Source: a virus
DNA length: 30,887 bases
IMG/VR virus record: IMGVR_UViG_3300005563_000077
Span: 1 to 30,887 of that record
Strand: one strand, 5' to 3'
Shown here: positions 21,344 to 28,478 of the stretch, in pieces
Numbering within the stretch: the first letter of the stretch is position 1
How the letters are laid out: the number at the start of each line of letters is the position of its first letter
Notes under the pieces: generated by a model
Told to the model about the DNA's origin: nothing
The model's input: only the letters and a program-made list of their open reading frames with translations
The model's database searches: none
Program-made: the position numbers and the translations under genes

Positions 21344-21607
21344 CTACTTCCTTTCCATCTTCAGCCGAAACCTCCCGGGCCGGGACCAGACGACGACGTA
21401 CATGCGGCCGTTGGTGAGGCCTTGGGGCGGCGGGCCGCCTACCCAGGCGATTTTGATGCGCTGGCCGATGGGCATTCGGTCCTTGCCCGGCATGGTGACG
21501 AGGATGCCGCGCCGCGAGTTCCAATATACCCACAGGCCGAAGAGCGCCACAGGGATTTGCGGGAGGATGAGGAAGGGTGCGGGGTTTGCAAGTTGAAGGG
21601 TGAACAT
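21344..21607 (-). CDS. Small membrane-associated accessory protein
   Basis: Protein of 87 residues. An N-terminal hydrophobic stretch (APFLILPQIPVALFGLWVYW) is followed by a small basic domain containing IKIAWVGGPPPQGLTNGRMYVVV, which has a strand-turn-strand look. The stop touches the start of the next gene. The ribosome site is weak (purine-rich GAGAAAGAAAA). No family is recognised. Confidence 0.52.
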   Translation of the reverse strand: MFTLQLANPAPFLILPQIPVALFGLWVYWNSRRGILVTMPGKDRMPIGQRIKIAWVGGPPPQGLTNGRMYVVVWSRPGRFRLKMERK

Positions 21608-21636
21608 GCGTTTTCTTTCTCGGCCGCTACGGCCGC

Positions 21637-21849
21637 TTAGGGGTATTCATTGGCGATAAAAGGCCCGGCTGGCGGCATCCATACCCGCCGGATATTGTCG
21701 TCCCGCCAGTTCACGTGGGAACCCGGGTGTCCGCGCTTGAGTTGGCAGAGAAGCTGGGGGATAACGCATCCCCGCCGCAGGCTTTCGGGTGCGACCGCGC
21801 CGCATCGATGGGATAGAGTTGCCTTATTCCGTTTCTTCCGCTTGCTCAT
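21637..21849 (-). CDS. Small Cys/His protein, unknown
   Basis: Protein of 70 residues, very basic at the N-terminus (SKRKKRNKATLSHRCG). A short motif CQLKRGHPGSHV resembles the C-x-L-x-x-GHxGxH unit seen in many tiny phage and bacterial proteins that probably bind a metal ion. ATG 21849 overlaps the stop of the lipoprotein gene (ATGA). Function unknown. Confidence 0.58.
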   Translation of the reverse strand: MSKRKKRNKATLSHRCGAVAPESLRRGCVIPQLLCQLKRGHPGSHVNWRDDNIRRVWMPPAGPFIANEYP

Positions 21850-22073
21850 TGAGGGGCATCCGGTGGGTTATCCGGGCAGTCGGGCAGGATCGCGCCATTG
21901 AATGGCCTGCAGGTGCAGCCGGCCGGGGCCCGGCATTCCTGCCATAGGCTGTCGATGGAGTCCATGCCATGGGCGAGACGGTGCTGGAGCTCCGCGGGGT
22001 CGCGCGGCGCGGTTTCCTCGGGCTGGTGGGTGCAGGCCGTAAGCATCGCGACGGAGAGAAGGCGCGATATCAT
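21846..22073 (-). CDS. Small lipoprotein
   Basis: Protein of 75 residues from ATG 22073 with AGGAGA seven bases upstream. It begins MISRLLSVAMLTACTHQPEE: a basic and hydrophobic signal followed by the lipobox LTAC, so Cys14 would be lipidated after signal removal. The mature part is short, with four more cysteines (QECRAPAGCTCRPF … PDCPDN) and a Pro/Asp-rich end. In size it could be an outer-membrane spanin or a superinfection-exclusion lipoprotein, but no second spanin subunit is recognised next to it. Confidence 0.65.
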   Translation of the reverse strand: MISRLLSVAMLTACTHQPEETAPRDPAELQHRLAHGMDSIDSLWQECRAPAGCTCRPFNGAILPDCPDNPPDAPQ

Positions 22074-22117
22074 GCGGGCTCTCCTTGCCCCTGGGATTAG
22101 GTCGGTCTTTGGCTGGC

Positions 22118-22399
22118 TCACACTCCTCCTCCCTGACTTGCGAAAGCGTCCTCGCCCTCTTTGCCTCCGGAGGCCTGGAAAAGAGCGTGGAGGAGGTCGG
22201 TCCGAACGAGGGACAGGTAAAGCGCCAATTGCTGAACATCGGTCAGGCCTTCGAAGGCATCGATCGGGATCGGGATGAACATGCTGCTGAGGGTGAAATC
22301 CGGGTGAACGAGCTTCCGCATCCGCAGCAGCGCGACCACGATTTCCGCCTTCATGGCCTTGCAGGTCCACTCCGTGGCCTCTTCTATTGGGAAGGGCAT
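22118..22399 (-). CDS. Accessory protein, unknown
   Basis: Protein of 93 residues from ATG 22399, which shares a base with the upstream stop (TAATG). It is helical with alternating hydrophobic positions (KAEIVVALLRMRKLV, DVQQLALYLSLVRTDLLHALFQ) and a Gly-rich end. No membrane segment is certain. The coupled start and clean amino-acid composition support a real gene. No family is recognised. Confidence 0.58.
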   Translation of the reverse strand: MPFPIEEATEWTCKAMKAEIVVALLRMRKLVHPDFTLSSMFIPIPIDAFEGLTDVQQLALYLSLVRTDLLHALFQASGGKEGEDAFASQGGGV

Positions 22400-22683
22400 T
22401 AGAGGTTGCCTTCCTGTCCCTCGGCCCGGGCCGCGAATTCGAATGGATCTCCGGTGAGCTCGGGCACCGGATGACCCGGGCATCCAGTTTGATAGTCGAA
22501 TCCCTCGCAGTTTGCTGCCATGGGGAGCACGCGCCGGCCCATGGCCTTTTGCTCCTTCAGCCAGGCGCGGGATTTAGCGTCGGATAGCTCGCGGCCCTCA
22601 TCGTCCGTGACCCAGCCCTTGAGGTTGCGGCGCTTTAATAGGCCGTCGATGTTAACGCATAGATGCACGGTTTTGCCGCCCAT
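22399..22683 (-). CDS. Small Cys-containing accessory protein
   Basis: Protein of 94 residues from ATG 22683 (TGATG overlap with the upstream stop). The stretch DDEGRELSDAKSRAWLKEQKAMGRRVLPM is helical, and NCEGFDYQTGCPGHP is a familiar end motif of short phage proteins (GFD-x3-GC-GH). Two cysteines and a histidine in the end motif could hold a metal ion together with Cys8. Function unknown. Confidence 0.6.
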   Translation of the reverse strand: MGGKTVHLCVNIDGLLKRRNLKGWVTDDEGRELSDAKSRAWLKEQKAMGRRVLPMAANCEGFDYQTGCPGHPVPELTGDPFEFAARAEGQEGNL

Positions 22684-23426
22684 CACGCTTCCCCCTGACC
22701 CGCCGCCCCGGGCTCGAAACTGCGGATCCGGTATTCGATTTCCTTGGCAATTTCGCGTGGCCCCTGCCAAACGCCGCCCCCAATGGGGTAGGAATCAATG
22801 AGGATGGAATCGAATTTGCCATGGCTTTCGTTGTAGATGGTGCGCAGCTTTATCGGCCTGGCCGGCCTCTCCGGGTTCCCCTGGGGGGAAGATTCGGAGG
22901 GTTGGGACGGTTCGCGCGGGGCGCTCACCGAGCTTCGCTCTAAGAGGGCAGCCAGCTTTTTAGCGGCGCCGGTGATTGTTGTTTCGGCGGCATCCTCATC
23001 GGATCCTTCCTCTTCCAGGTGGTGCAAGTCCGAAATCAGGTCGTATAGCACGTCCTCAATGGGGCCAAGGTCCTCGGCCACCGCCTCCCGCAGGGCGTCC
23101 AGGCTCCCCACGGGGCGGGCGCACAATTCCTTGATTTCCTTGATCATCGCCACCACGCGAGCGTCGATCATCCCGTCTCCGTCGATGATAAACGATTGGC
23201 GTATCGCGTCAAGGTCCAGGCCCTTGCCTCCCCCTTCCCCGGCGCTCGCTCCCTTGATTTTCCATGCCTTGACCGCGCAAGCGTGGCATCGGGCCGCGCG
23301 CTTATCGCAGTCATTCGACAAGTTTTGGCAGTCCCCGCACCTAATCGTGTAGTGGCCGGCGGCGTAGCCGTATGGAAGCAATTCCTTTTCGGTTGGCTCT
23401 CCCCCGGCGCTCGGATGGCTAGACAT
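22683..23426 (-). CDS. Zinc-knuckle accessory protein
   Basis: Protein of 247 residues. The N-terminal 55 residues carry a Cys cluster RCGDCQNLSNDCDKRAARCHAC, most likely a zinc site. A helical middle (DALREAVAEDLGPIEDVLYDLISDLHHLEEE) is followed by a Pro/Ser-rich linker (APREPSQPSESSPQG). The C-terminal part contains LRTIYNESHGKFDSILIDSYPIGGG. The start overlaps the upstream gene by eight bases. A 21-bp stretch inside the gene (22847-22867) is repeated exactly in the gene-free region near 13.1 kb. No enzyme motif is seen. Confidence 0.58.
   Translation of the reverse strand: MSSHPSAGGEPTEKELLPYGYAAGHYTIRCGDCQNLSNDCDKRAARCHACAVKAWKIKGASAGEGGGKGLDLDAIRQSFIIDGDGMIDARVVAMIKEIKELCARPVGSLDALREAVAEDLGPIEDVLYDLISDLHHLEEEGSDEDAAETTITGAAKKLAALLERSSVSAPREPSQPSESSPQGNPERPARPIKLRTIYNESHGKFDSILIDSYPIGGGVWQGPREIAKEIEYRIRSFEPGAAGQGEA
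22847..22867. repeat. 21-bp exact repeat, copy 2 (inside zinc-knuckle gene)
   Basis: Same 21 bases as at 13123-13143, in the same orientation. Here it is coding, within the PARPIKL segment of the gene at 22683-23426. Confidence 0.8.
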
Positions 23427-23613
23427 GGGGGGCCTCCGGGGGTGCGTTCCGCATGTCGTCCCTACGGAAACAGTTTTGGCATAGGCCCTGCAAGGTGCCG
23501 TCGTCTCGGATATGCTCCGCCCCCGAATAATTCCGGACGGTCAACTCGACCCCGCAATCGTGGCAGGTGTTCTCGTGGTATTTGGGCAAATTCGCCAATC
23601 CGTCAAGCGTCAT
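23419..23613 (-). CDS. Small zinc-finger-like protein
   Basis: Protein of 64 residues from ATG 23613 (ATGA overlap with the upstream stop). It has two Cys pairs, CHDCG and CQNCF, separated by about 28 residues, the layout of a small zinc ribbon, with ELTVRNYSGAEHIRDDG between them. It may bind nucleic acid or a host protein. It is one of several consecutive Cys-pair proteins in this run. Confidence 0.62.
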   Translation of the reverse strand: MTLDGLANLPKYHENTCHDCGVELTVRNYSGAEHIRDDGTLQGLCQNCFRRDDMRNAPPEAPHV

Positions 23614-23927
23614 GCTTCCTTCCCCTTCTCCCCGGCCCCGGGGTCCAACTTTGGGCAATTGTTTGCCGGATAGTGACCTACTTGGATTTTTTCGTCGCTG
23701 CATTGCGGGCATATGCCGGCCATGGATTCGGTCACTGGGGCGCGATGGCGCTCGTACCATCCGGCGAAGTAGGCCTCTGCCAGGGATAGATTTGCGCCTT
23801 CCGGAAGGCTTTGCGTCGCCCAATCAAGCCATTTCTCATAGGCTTGGTATACCTGCCTGCGCTCTTCGGCTGCGCGCCTCGATCCTTCTTCCGCCATCCG
23901 CTCCATGCTGTTCGGAAATCGGCTCAT
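23610..23927 (-). CDS. Cys-pair accessory protein
   Basis: Protein of 105 residues. A long N-terminal helix (RMAEEGSRRAAEERRQVYQAYEKWLDWATQSL) is followed by AEAYFAGWYERHRAP, then a CPQC pair and a further Cys (NNCPKLD) that could complete a metal site. GGAGG lies in the end of the upstream gene, eight bases before ATG 23927. Function unknown; coupled to both neighbours. Confidence 0.6.
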   Translation of the reverse strand: MSRFPNSMERMAEEGSRRAAEERRQVYQAYEKWLDWATQSLPEGANLSLAEAYFAGWYERHRAPVTESMAGICPQCSDEKIQVGHYPANNCPKLDPGAGEKGKEA

Positions 23928-23929
23928 GG

Positions 23930-24091
23930 CTAATCCTCCATGCTTTCAAGTTCAAACGCGGTATCCCATCCATGCTTCCAGATATCCGCCTTCTCGCTGT
24001 TCTTGCGATACGGGCAGGCGTCCGGGCCCTTTCCGGCCTCATAGGCATCCATGCCTTCGGTGTGGATTTTATCCTCGGTCTTAGCGTCCAC
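23930..24091 (-). CDS. Rmf-like (ribosome modulation factor-like) small protein
   Basis: Protein of 53 residues with GTG 24091 and a purine-rich AAGGGGG ribosome site; it overlaps the upstream stop by 11 bases. The sequence follows the Rmf pattern: a helix with G-x-x-AYEAGKG, then CPYRKNSEKADIWKHGWDTAFEL, comparable to Rmf's GY-AG-G … CPY … R-x-W-x-GW-A. Rmf drives 70S ribosome dimerisation in stationary phase by binding near the anti-SD region. A phage version could dampen or redirect host translation. The likeness is by motif only. Confidence 0.62.
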   Translation of the reverse strand: MDAKTEDKIHTEGMDAYEAGKGPDACPYRKNSEKADIWKHGWDTAFELESMED

Positions 24092-24263
24092 GGTCCGCCC
24101 CCTTCTCCCCGGTGATCTCAGGGGCCACGGGCTTGCCGCTATAGGGGCAAGGATCGTTGTTTTCCTGGTCGATTTCATGGCGGTAGTGTTTGCGAAATTT
24201 GCCTGTTTTTGTGACCCAGCGGTAGTAACCGCATTCGGGACAGATTGACATGTTCATTCTCAT
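24081..24263 (-). CDS. Small Cys-pair protein
   Basis: Protein of 60 residues, ATG 24263 overlapping the upstream stop (ATGA); ATG codons at 24257 and 24251 are also possible starts. It begins MRMNMSICPECGYYRWV, with a CPEC pair and a later Cys (DPCPYSGKP), followed by a charged end. A small metal-binding fold is likely. A short match to the promoter-like element core near 24233 falls in its CPECG codons and is not taken as regulatory. Confidence 0.58.
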   Translation of the reverse strand: MRMNMSICPECGYYRWVTKTGKFRKHYRHEIDQENNDPCPYSGKPVAPEITGEKGADRGR

Positions 24264-25864
24264 TCCGCCCCTCCTTCCGGGGCCTGGGGCACTGGTAACA
24301 CGGGAGTTACGGGGGAAGATTGTTCCGGTTCGGCTTTCGCCTCACCGGGCTTCGCCAAGAGGGAGAGGATTTGCTCCTGTTTGCTCCTGATGTCCATGCG
24401 GCTGGCCTTATCGGCCTCGGTGATCGGGAGTAGGATCGTCCAATGCGGCGGGACCGGCTTATCGTCCAGGGCTCCTTCCGGGTCCATGTCGAAGCCGTAA
24501 ACCCGCAGGCCGGCCAGCGCCTCCCGTATTTGGCCGCTTGCGGCCCGCTGGAGCGAAGCGGAAGCGGAACCTTCTTCCATTGCCCCCATGGTGCGCAAAT
24601 AGGAGATCACCTCCATCCACCCGTTCCTGAAGTCTGCGCTTTTGCCTAGGGGGCATTTATCCAGGGCATCCCGAAGCCCTCCCTCCCCCGGGCAGTTATC
24701 CGGGATTTCCGGAGAGGGGGGGGACGCCCCCGTAAGGTGGAAAGGAATACCAGGTTGATTTGCGACTGTTCCGGTAAGGTTTTTGCCATCGAAGGATGCC
24801 GATTCAATGCCCGTCCCGGGGCCGCATTTTACGCTTCCGCTCAAGGCGGGACCCCGGCCGCCTGGCTGGGCCGCATCCAATCGCTTCCAGCGCGGAACGT
24901 TGGGCGCGGCCATCCAAGCCGCTTCCGCTACACCCCTCTTGGTTGCAGCCGAATTCCAACCACCTCTCTCCCACCACTTATCAAAGGTTTGCAGATCATT
25001 CTCGCCCATGGGGGCGTCGGTGGACGCGGGCGCGGGGACACCAGCCATAATCCGGTCAATGGCCGCATTCCGCTCCGCGTGGTCGGGTATGCAATACCGG
25101 AGAGCGTCGTGGAGATCTTCCCGGGAAATCAGGGAAATCGGCTTCTCGTCCCTAGGGTCGGCGGCAGCCGTCAAGGATTCCTTGACTACTGGGGTGGACA
25201 GGGCGGCGCGCGTAGTGATAAGCGAGGTCTGAAGGTCTTTCAGTGACCGATCTTCCTCACAGATTCCTTTGATCGTTCGAGGGTGACCCTTATAGGGCCG
25301 GCCGCATTTGCAGAACTCGCCGATTTTAAGGCTCAGGAGATCGCCGGAAACCAGCTTTTGTAGAGCGTCCAGAAGTGCGCCCATGTTGATGCGCTCGCCG
25401 ACCTTTACCAAGTCATGATTTTTCCAGTATTCCTGGATTTCCTCCACAGTTTCACGAATCTTCAAGATGTCCAGCCCGGCGGCCGGTGCCTGAGCGGGGG
25501 TGGGGTGGCAGATGGCGCATGTATCCTTGATTCGGTCCACGGGGATTTCGTGGCTGCGTATTCCGCAAGCACTCCCCATGATAGGAGGCTCCCTCGGAGC
25601 GGGGGTGGACAGGGATTTGGCGATCTTCCAGGCTTCAAAGGCGTCCTTGAGTCCGCAATCGCAATGTTCCAGGTAATCCAATGGGTTGTCATCGATTTCT
25701 GAATCCTTGTCTTCAGCGTCAGCATCCGGAGGCTTTCCGAAGGCGTTGCAATCATCGCCATGGCACGCATCCGTTAGGCAGTCCAAGAGTGTGATGAGGC
25801 GATCTAGCCCGGCGGCCGGGGACCCGGTGTTCAATCCCTGGGGGGCGGAATTGGGGGTAGTCAT
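24260..25864 (-). CDS. Large mosaic accessory protein, unknown
   Basis: Protein of 534 residues from ATG 25864 (ATGA overlap). It has several distinct parts: a Cys-containing N-terminus (ACHGDDCNAF, EHCDCGLKDAFEAWKIAKSL), a helical part around TVEEIQEYWKNHDLVKVGERINMGALLDAL, a Cys/His stretch GEFCKCGRPYKGHPRTIKGIC, and FDKWWERGGWN … AAEAAW-like helices. Near the end is an Asp/Gly-rich stretch (YGFDMDPEGALDDKPVPPHW). Pro/Ala-rich linkers (STPAPREPP, PTPAQAPAAGLD) join them. The DKWWERGG/AAW pattern is seen in Ea22-like early phage proteins of unknown role. No enzyme signature is visible. Confidence 0.55.
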   Translation of the reverse strand: MTTPNSAPQGLNTGSPAAGLDRLITLLDCLTDACHGDDCNAFGKPPDADAEDKDSEIDDNPLDYLEHCDCGLKDAFEAWKIAKSLSTPAPREPPIMGSACGIRSHEIPVDRIKDTCAICHPTPAQAPAAGLDILKIRETVEEIQEYWKNHDLVKVGERINMGALLDALQKLVSGDLLSLKIGEFCKCGRPYKGHPRTIKGICEEDRSLKDLQTSLITTRAALSTPVVKESLTAAADPRDEKPISLISREDLHDALRYCIPDHAERNAAIDRIMAGVPAPASTDAPMGENDLQTFDKWWERGGWNSAATKRGVAEAAWMAAPNVPRWKRLDAAQPGGRGPALSGSVKCGPGTGIESASFDGKNLTGTVANQPGIPFHLTGASPPSPEIPDNCPGEGGLRDALDKCPLGKSADFRNGWMEVISYLRTMGAMEEGSASASLQRAASGQIREALAGLRVYGFDMDPEGALDDKPVPPHWTILLPITEADKASRMDIRSKQEQILSLLAKPGEAKAEPEQSSPVTPVLPVPQAPEGGAE

Positions 25865-26055
25865 GGGTACGTCGCTCCTCCCTGGATGCGGATCGGATGG
25901 GAGTATCCGCGCTCTTCCAAGGCCCAACGCATCGCGCGCGTCACGTCTTCGCCGAAGAGGTTGCTTACTGCTTTGTGGATGATTTTCGCAGCATCGAAGG
26001 CATTCCTGGGAGCCTCCACAGGCTTACGAATCCGCTTGGTTTTCTTTTGATTCAC
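25861..26055 (-). CDS. Small basic accessory protein
   Basis: Protein of 64 residues with a GTG start at 26055 that overlaps the upstream stop (GTGA). A basic N-terminus (NQKKTKRIRKPVEAP) precedes a helical region FDAAKIIHKAVSNLFGEDVTRAMRWALEERGY. The basic tail may bind nucleic acid. No family is recognised. Confidence 0.55.
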   Translation of the reverse strand: MNQKKTKRIRKPVEAPRNAFDAAKIIHKAVSNLFGEDVTRAMRWALEERGYSHPIRIQGGATYP

Positions 26056-26282
26056 GGTCTAACTCCTTGGATAGGGATCTGCTTGGGAAGAGGGGAGGGT
26101 GCGGGGAGGGGCGCGCCTGTGCATTCTTTGCACAGGTCCACCATCGACTGTCCGCGCCTGCGCCGCGACCAGCCTTTACGAGCCAGGAAATAGCGCGTCT
26201 CGCGTGCGCTTTCATTTTCGGCCACGGCCTGGAGCCTATTGCATCCATCGCATTCGATAAGCCGGACCGCGAAGATGCTCAT
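26052..26282 (-). CDS. Small zinc-finger-like protein
   Basis: Protein of 76 residues from ATG 26282, which overlaps the stop of the membrane peptide (ATGA). Cys pairs CDGC and CKEC are separated by about 40 residues that contain helix-like AENESARETRYFLARKGWSRRRRG. The layout suggests a small zinc domain with a basic surface. The end is Pro-rich (PLPAPSPLPKQIP). Function unknown. Confidence 0.58.
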   Translation of the reverse strand: MSIFAVRLIECDGCNRLQAVAENESARETRYFLARKGWSRRRRGQSMVDLCKECTGAPLPAPSPLPKQIPIQGVRP

Positions 26283-26410
26283 AGAAACAGGTCCACGGCC
26301 CACTTAAAGATGAAGATTGCTGCAAAAATGGCCAGCAGCGCAATCGCGGCACCCGCGCCCAATCCACCGATGAGCGCAACGCAATTTTCGAATAACAATA
26401 ATGGATTCAT
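26279..26410 (-). CDS. Membrane peptide of 43 residues
   Basis: A short frame MNPLLLFENCVALIGGLGAG… with an almost continuous hydrophobic stretch (residues 10-35, GAGAAIALLAIFAAIFIF) and an end KWAVDLFL. It has AGGAG seven bases before ATG 26410, and its stop overlaps the next start. A single-span membrane peptide; role unknown. Confidence 0.62.
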   Translation of the reverse strand: MNPLLLFENCVALIGGLGAGAAIALLAIFAAIFIFKWAVDLFL

Positions 26411-26418
26411 CTATTCTC

Positions 26419-26679
26419 CTATTTGAAACTCGGGTCGAACCGACGCAGCATGCCGCGAAGCTGCGCGACCAGTTCATCCTGCGGCAGACTCATGAGCTTG
26501 AAATCGTCGGGCATGATGAGGATTTGGTCCGCAGTTAGGTTCGGGAACGCCTTCAGCAGTTCCCGAGTGACCATGGCCGCGTTGACCTCGCGTTGCCCCG
26601 ACTTCAATATGAGCACCTTGCCATCGAGCTCGATAGGTTCGATGGTTTCGATGCTGGTGTACTTGATGCTGGACTTCAT
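26419..26679 (-). CDS. Small accessory protein after the sigma factor
   Basis: Protein of 86 residues from ATG 26679, overlapping the sigma factor stop (ATGA). A small beta-like N-terminus (IEPIELDGKVLILKSGQ) is followed by helices (NAAMVTRELLKAFPNLTADQILIMPDD, QDELVAQLRGMLRRFDPSF). Strict coupling to the sigma-like gene makes a regulatory partner (for example an anti-sigma or co-activator) an idea worth testing, but nothing in the sequence shows it. Confidence 0.58.
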   Translation of the reverse strand: MKSSIKYTSIETIEPIELDGKVLILKSGQREVNAAMVTRELLKAFPNLTADQILIMPDDFKLMSLPQDELVAQLRGMLRRFDPSFK

Positions 26680-27470
26680 TTTGCTTTCGTTCCTTTTTGG
26701 ATAGGGCGCCCGAGGTAGGTGGCCATGCGGGTGCGCAGTTTGAGCCGTATTTCGTGCGTGATCTGGTCGACGCGCTGCGCGGTTACGCCGAGCCGCTCGC
26801 CGATTTCCCTGTTCTTCAGTTCATGGTCCGGGTGGTACCGCCACTTCCAGATGCGAAATTCCTTGGGGGTGAGGGACTGCTCGATTTTCTTCCAAAGGTC
26901 GGCCTCGGTCGGGCGTCCCAGCGCATCCCGCGGATCTTCCCCGGCCATCAAATCCTGGATCTCCTCGCCGTCCGGTCCGAGCTTTTGGTTCATGGACTGG
27001 GTCCGAATCATCATCGAATCCAGGAACCTCTTCTCATCTTCGGATACAGGTTTGCCCTTCGCGACCCGGCGCATGATTTCCCGGCGCTTGTTAAGCTGGT
27101 TTTGCGGGATGTGGATGGCGAATTTCTCCTGCCTCCACAGGGATAGGCTATGCAGCTTCCACCCGATGAGATGCGAATGCAGGTGGCCCAGGCGCGGGTC
27201 GTACGCCATGAGGGCACGCGGCAAGATGAGCTTGTATGTCTGAAACCAATCCGCCTCGTCCATCGGGCTATCGAATGTCGCCGGCGGCTTTTTCAAATAG
27301 TTGAAGTTGAGTTCCAGGAGTGTGGCAATGAGCTTGCGCTGCATCTCCGGGGCTGCGCCCGCATACCGTGCGCCAATGCTATCGTTCAGGGCGGCGAGAG
27401 CCCCCGCGCTAATCTTCTCCCGCTTGCCGCGGAACAAAAGGCTATACGTTTTCTGCGCCACGGCTATCAT
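26676..27470 (-). CDS. Sigma-70-family-like transcription factor
   Basis: Protein of 264 residues. I chose ATG 27470 with AAGGAG eight bases upstream. Residues about 72-125 resemble sigma region 2: DWFQTYKLILPRALMAYDPRLGHLHSHLIGWKLHSL, like the AxxxFDPxRGxxFxTYAxxWI signature, followed by FAIHIP (compare xIRIP). Residues about 199-250 form a region 4-like HTH: LTPKEFRIWKWRYHPDHELKNREIGERLGVTAQRVDQI, then RLKLRTR. It would direct RNA polymerase to phage promoters, possibly the repeated elements near 11.7, 19.95 and 20.48 kb. The small 71-residue gene upstream overlaps its start. Confidence 0.75.
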   Translation of the reverse strand: MIAVAQKTYSLLFRGKREKISAGALAALNDSIGARYAGAAPEMQRKLIATLLELNFNYLKKPPATFDSPMDEADWFQTYKLILPRALMAYDPRLGHLHSHLIGWKLHSLSLWRQEKFAIHIPQNQLNKRREIMRRVAKGKPVSEDEKRFLDSMMIRTQSMNQKLGPDGEEIQDLMAGEDPRDALGRPTEADLWKKIEQSLTPKEFRIWKWRYHPDHELKNREIGERLGVTAQRVDQITHEIRLKLRTRMATYLGRPIQKGTKAK

Positions 27471-27657
27471 CCGTTCTCTCCTTGGGTGGGGTGATCTGCT
27501 TGGGCTTCCGCATAAGCCCTTTTCTGATTTTTTGCTGTTCTCGATAATCCGTGAGGCATAAACGCCCCTGGTACTTGTTATGGTTCCGCCAGGTGAGGCG
27601 CACGCCACACACCTTGCAAAGGCTGGGGTAGAGGTTATGGCCGCGGTGGCGGGTCAT
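27442..27657 (-). CDS. Small Cys-pair basic protein
   Basis: Protein of 71 residues, ATG 27657 overlapping the upstream stop (ATGA). A CKVCG pair near the start (LYPSLCKVCGVRLTWRNHNKYQGRLCLTDY), a further Cys at LCLTDY and a very basic remainder (REQQKIRKGLMRKPKQITPPKERT) suggest a metal-stabilised nucleic-acid binder. Its end overlaps the sigma-like gene by 29 bases. Confidence 0.6.
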   Translation of the reverse strand: MTRHRGHNLYPSLCKVCGVRLTWRNHNKYQGRLCLTDYREQQKIRKGLMRKPKQITPPKERTDDSRGAENV

Positions 27658-28478
27658 TCGTCTACCTCGGCGATCGCAGGAACCTCAGGGGAAAATTTCT
27701 TTTCGATATTTCTCAGCGAATCCTGGAATCGGTCGAGTGTCGATTTAAGAGAGTGAAGCGCTACTTCGAGCTCTGGTGGAATGGCCTTCCTGAGGTCCTC
27801 CACCTTTCTTTCAACCTCGAAAGTCGAGAAGTATTTATCTGCCTTGAATCCGAGATTGGAAAGGATGTTTTTTACATCCTCATATTTACGGTTCTGGTCC
27901 CTGATTCTTTTGTTTTCCTCTTCAACTTCCAGGATTCTTTTCTTAACCTCATTCCTGATGGCACCTTTAACTTCCCAACCGAAATTTCGGTCTATCTTCT
28001 TCTCTCGAAGCCAGTTTTCCCAATACAGCCTCTTGTTTGCGCTGGAAGATTCGCGGGAGATTTTAGCTCGGGTGTAGAGGATATATCGGAAAATCGAATC
28101 GGGGATTATGACATCCCGCCATTCTGCTTTTTTCTTTTTGAAAAGGATGGTTCCCGTACTCGATACGGTCATGAGTCCGGCCGGCGCAGGAATTTCTTCG
28201 GGCTTGAGCATTCCTGCCGGGCATACGAAATAGAACTCGTTGCAGTAGGCAAGGTATCCTCGCCACTTATCGTCGCGGGAGAAATCCGAACGGCTGACCT
28301 TGATTTCATACCCCGTCGCGCAAGGATTCGCCCAGCTCTTCTTCATGGCCCAGCCATCAAGGATCAGGAGTCCCTGGCCGTAACTGGCTCCGTCCTTGCA
28401 TTGGGATACGAATACGTCGTCCGTGTGCTTATTCGCGAGCAGTCTCTCGATGTCCCGGGCTGTTAAGGTGCGGGTCAT
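27654..28478 (-). CDS. MmcB-like PD-(D/E)XK nuclease-fold protein
   Basis: Protein of 274 residues. Residues about 37-105 carry the MmcB-type nuclease pattern: ILDGWAMKKSW, YEIKVSRSDFSRDDKWRGYLAYCNEFYFVCP, where E-I-K is the catalytic E-x-K. The C-terminal half is a long coiled coil (EVKKRILEVEEENKRIRDQNRKYEDV, RKVEDLRKAIPPELEVALHSLKSTL). MmcB-type proteins take part in DNA repair in alpha-proteobacteria; a phage version could process DNA ends or attack host DNA. The gene is clearly more AT-rich than its neighbours, so it may be a recent import. Confidence 0.68.
   Translation of the reverse strand: MTRTLTARDIERLLANKHTDDVFVSQCKDGASYGQGLLILDGWAMKKSWANPCATGYEIKVSRSDFSRDDKWRGYLAYCNEFYFVCPAGMLKPEEIPAPAGLMTVSSTGTILFKKKKAEWRDVIIPDSIFRYILYTRAKISRESSSANKRLYWENWLREKKIDRNFGWEVKGAIRNEVKKRILEVEEENKRIRDQNRKYEDVKNILSNLGFKADKYFSTFEVERKVEDLRKAIPPELEVALHSLKSTLDRFQDSLRNIEKKFSPEVPAIAEVDE

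Noticed and set aside
24229-24245. Short match to the core of the promoter-like element (TCCCGAAT)
   Set aside because: It falls in the codons of a CPECG motif in a real gene and lacks the flanks shared by the three other copies.
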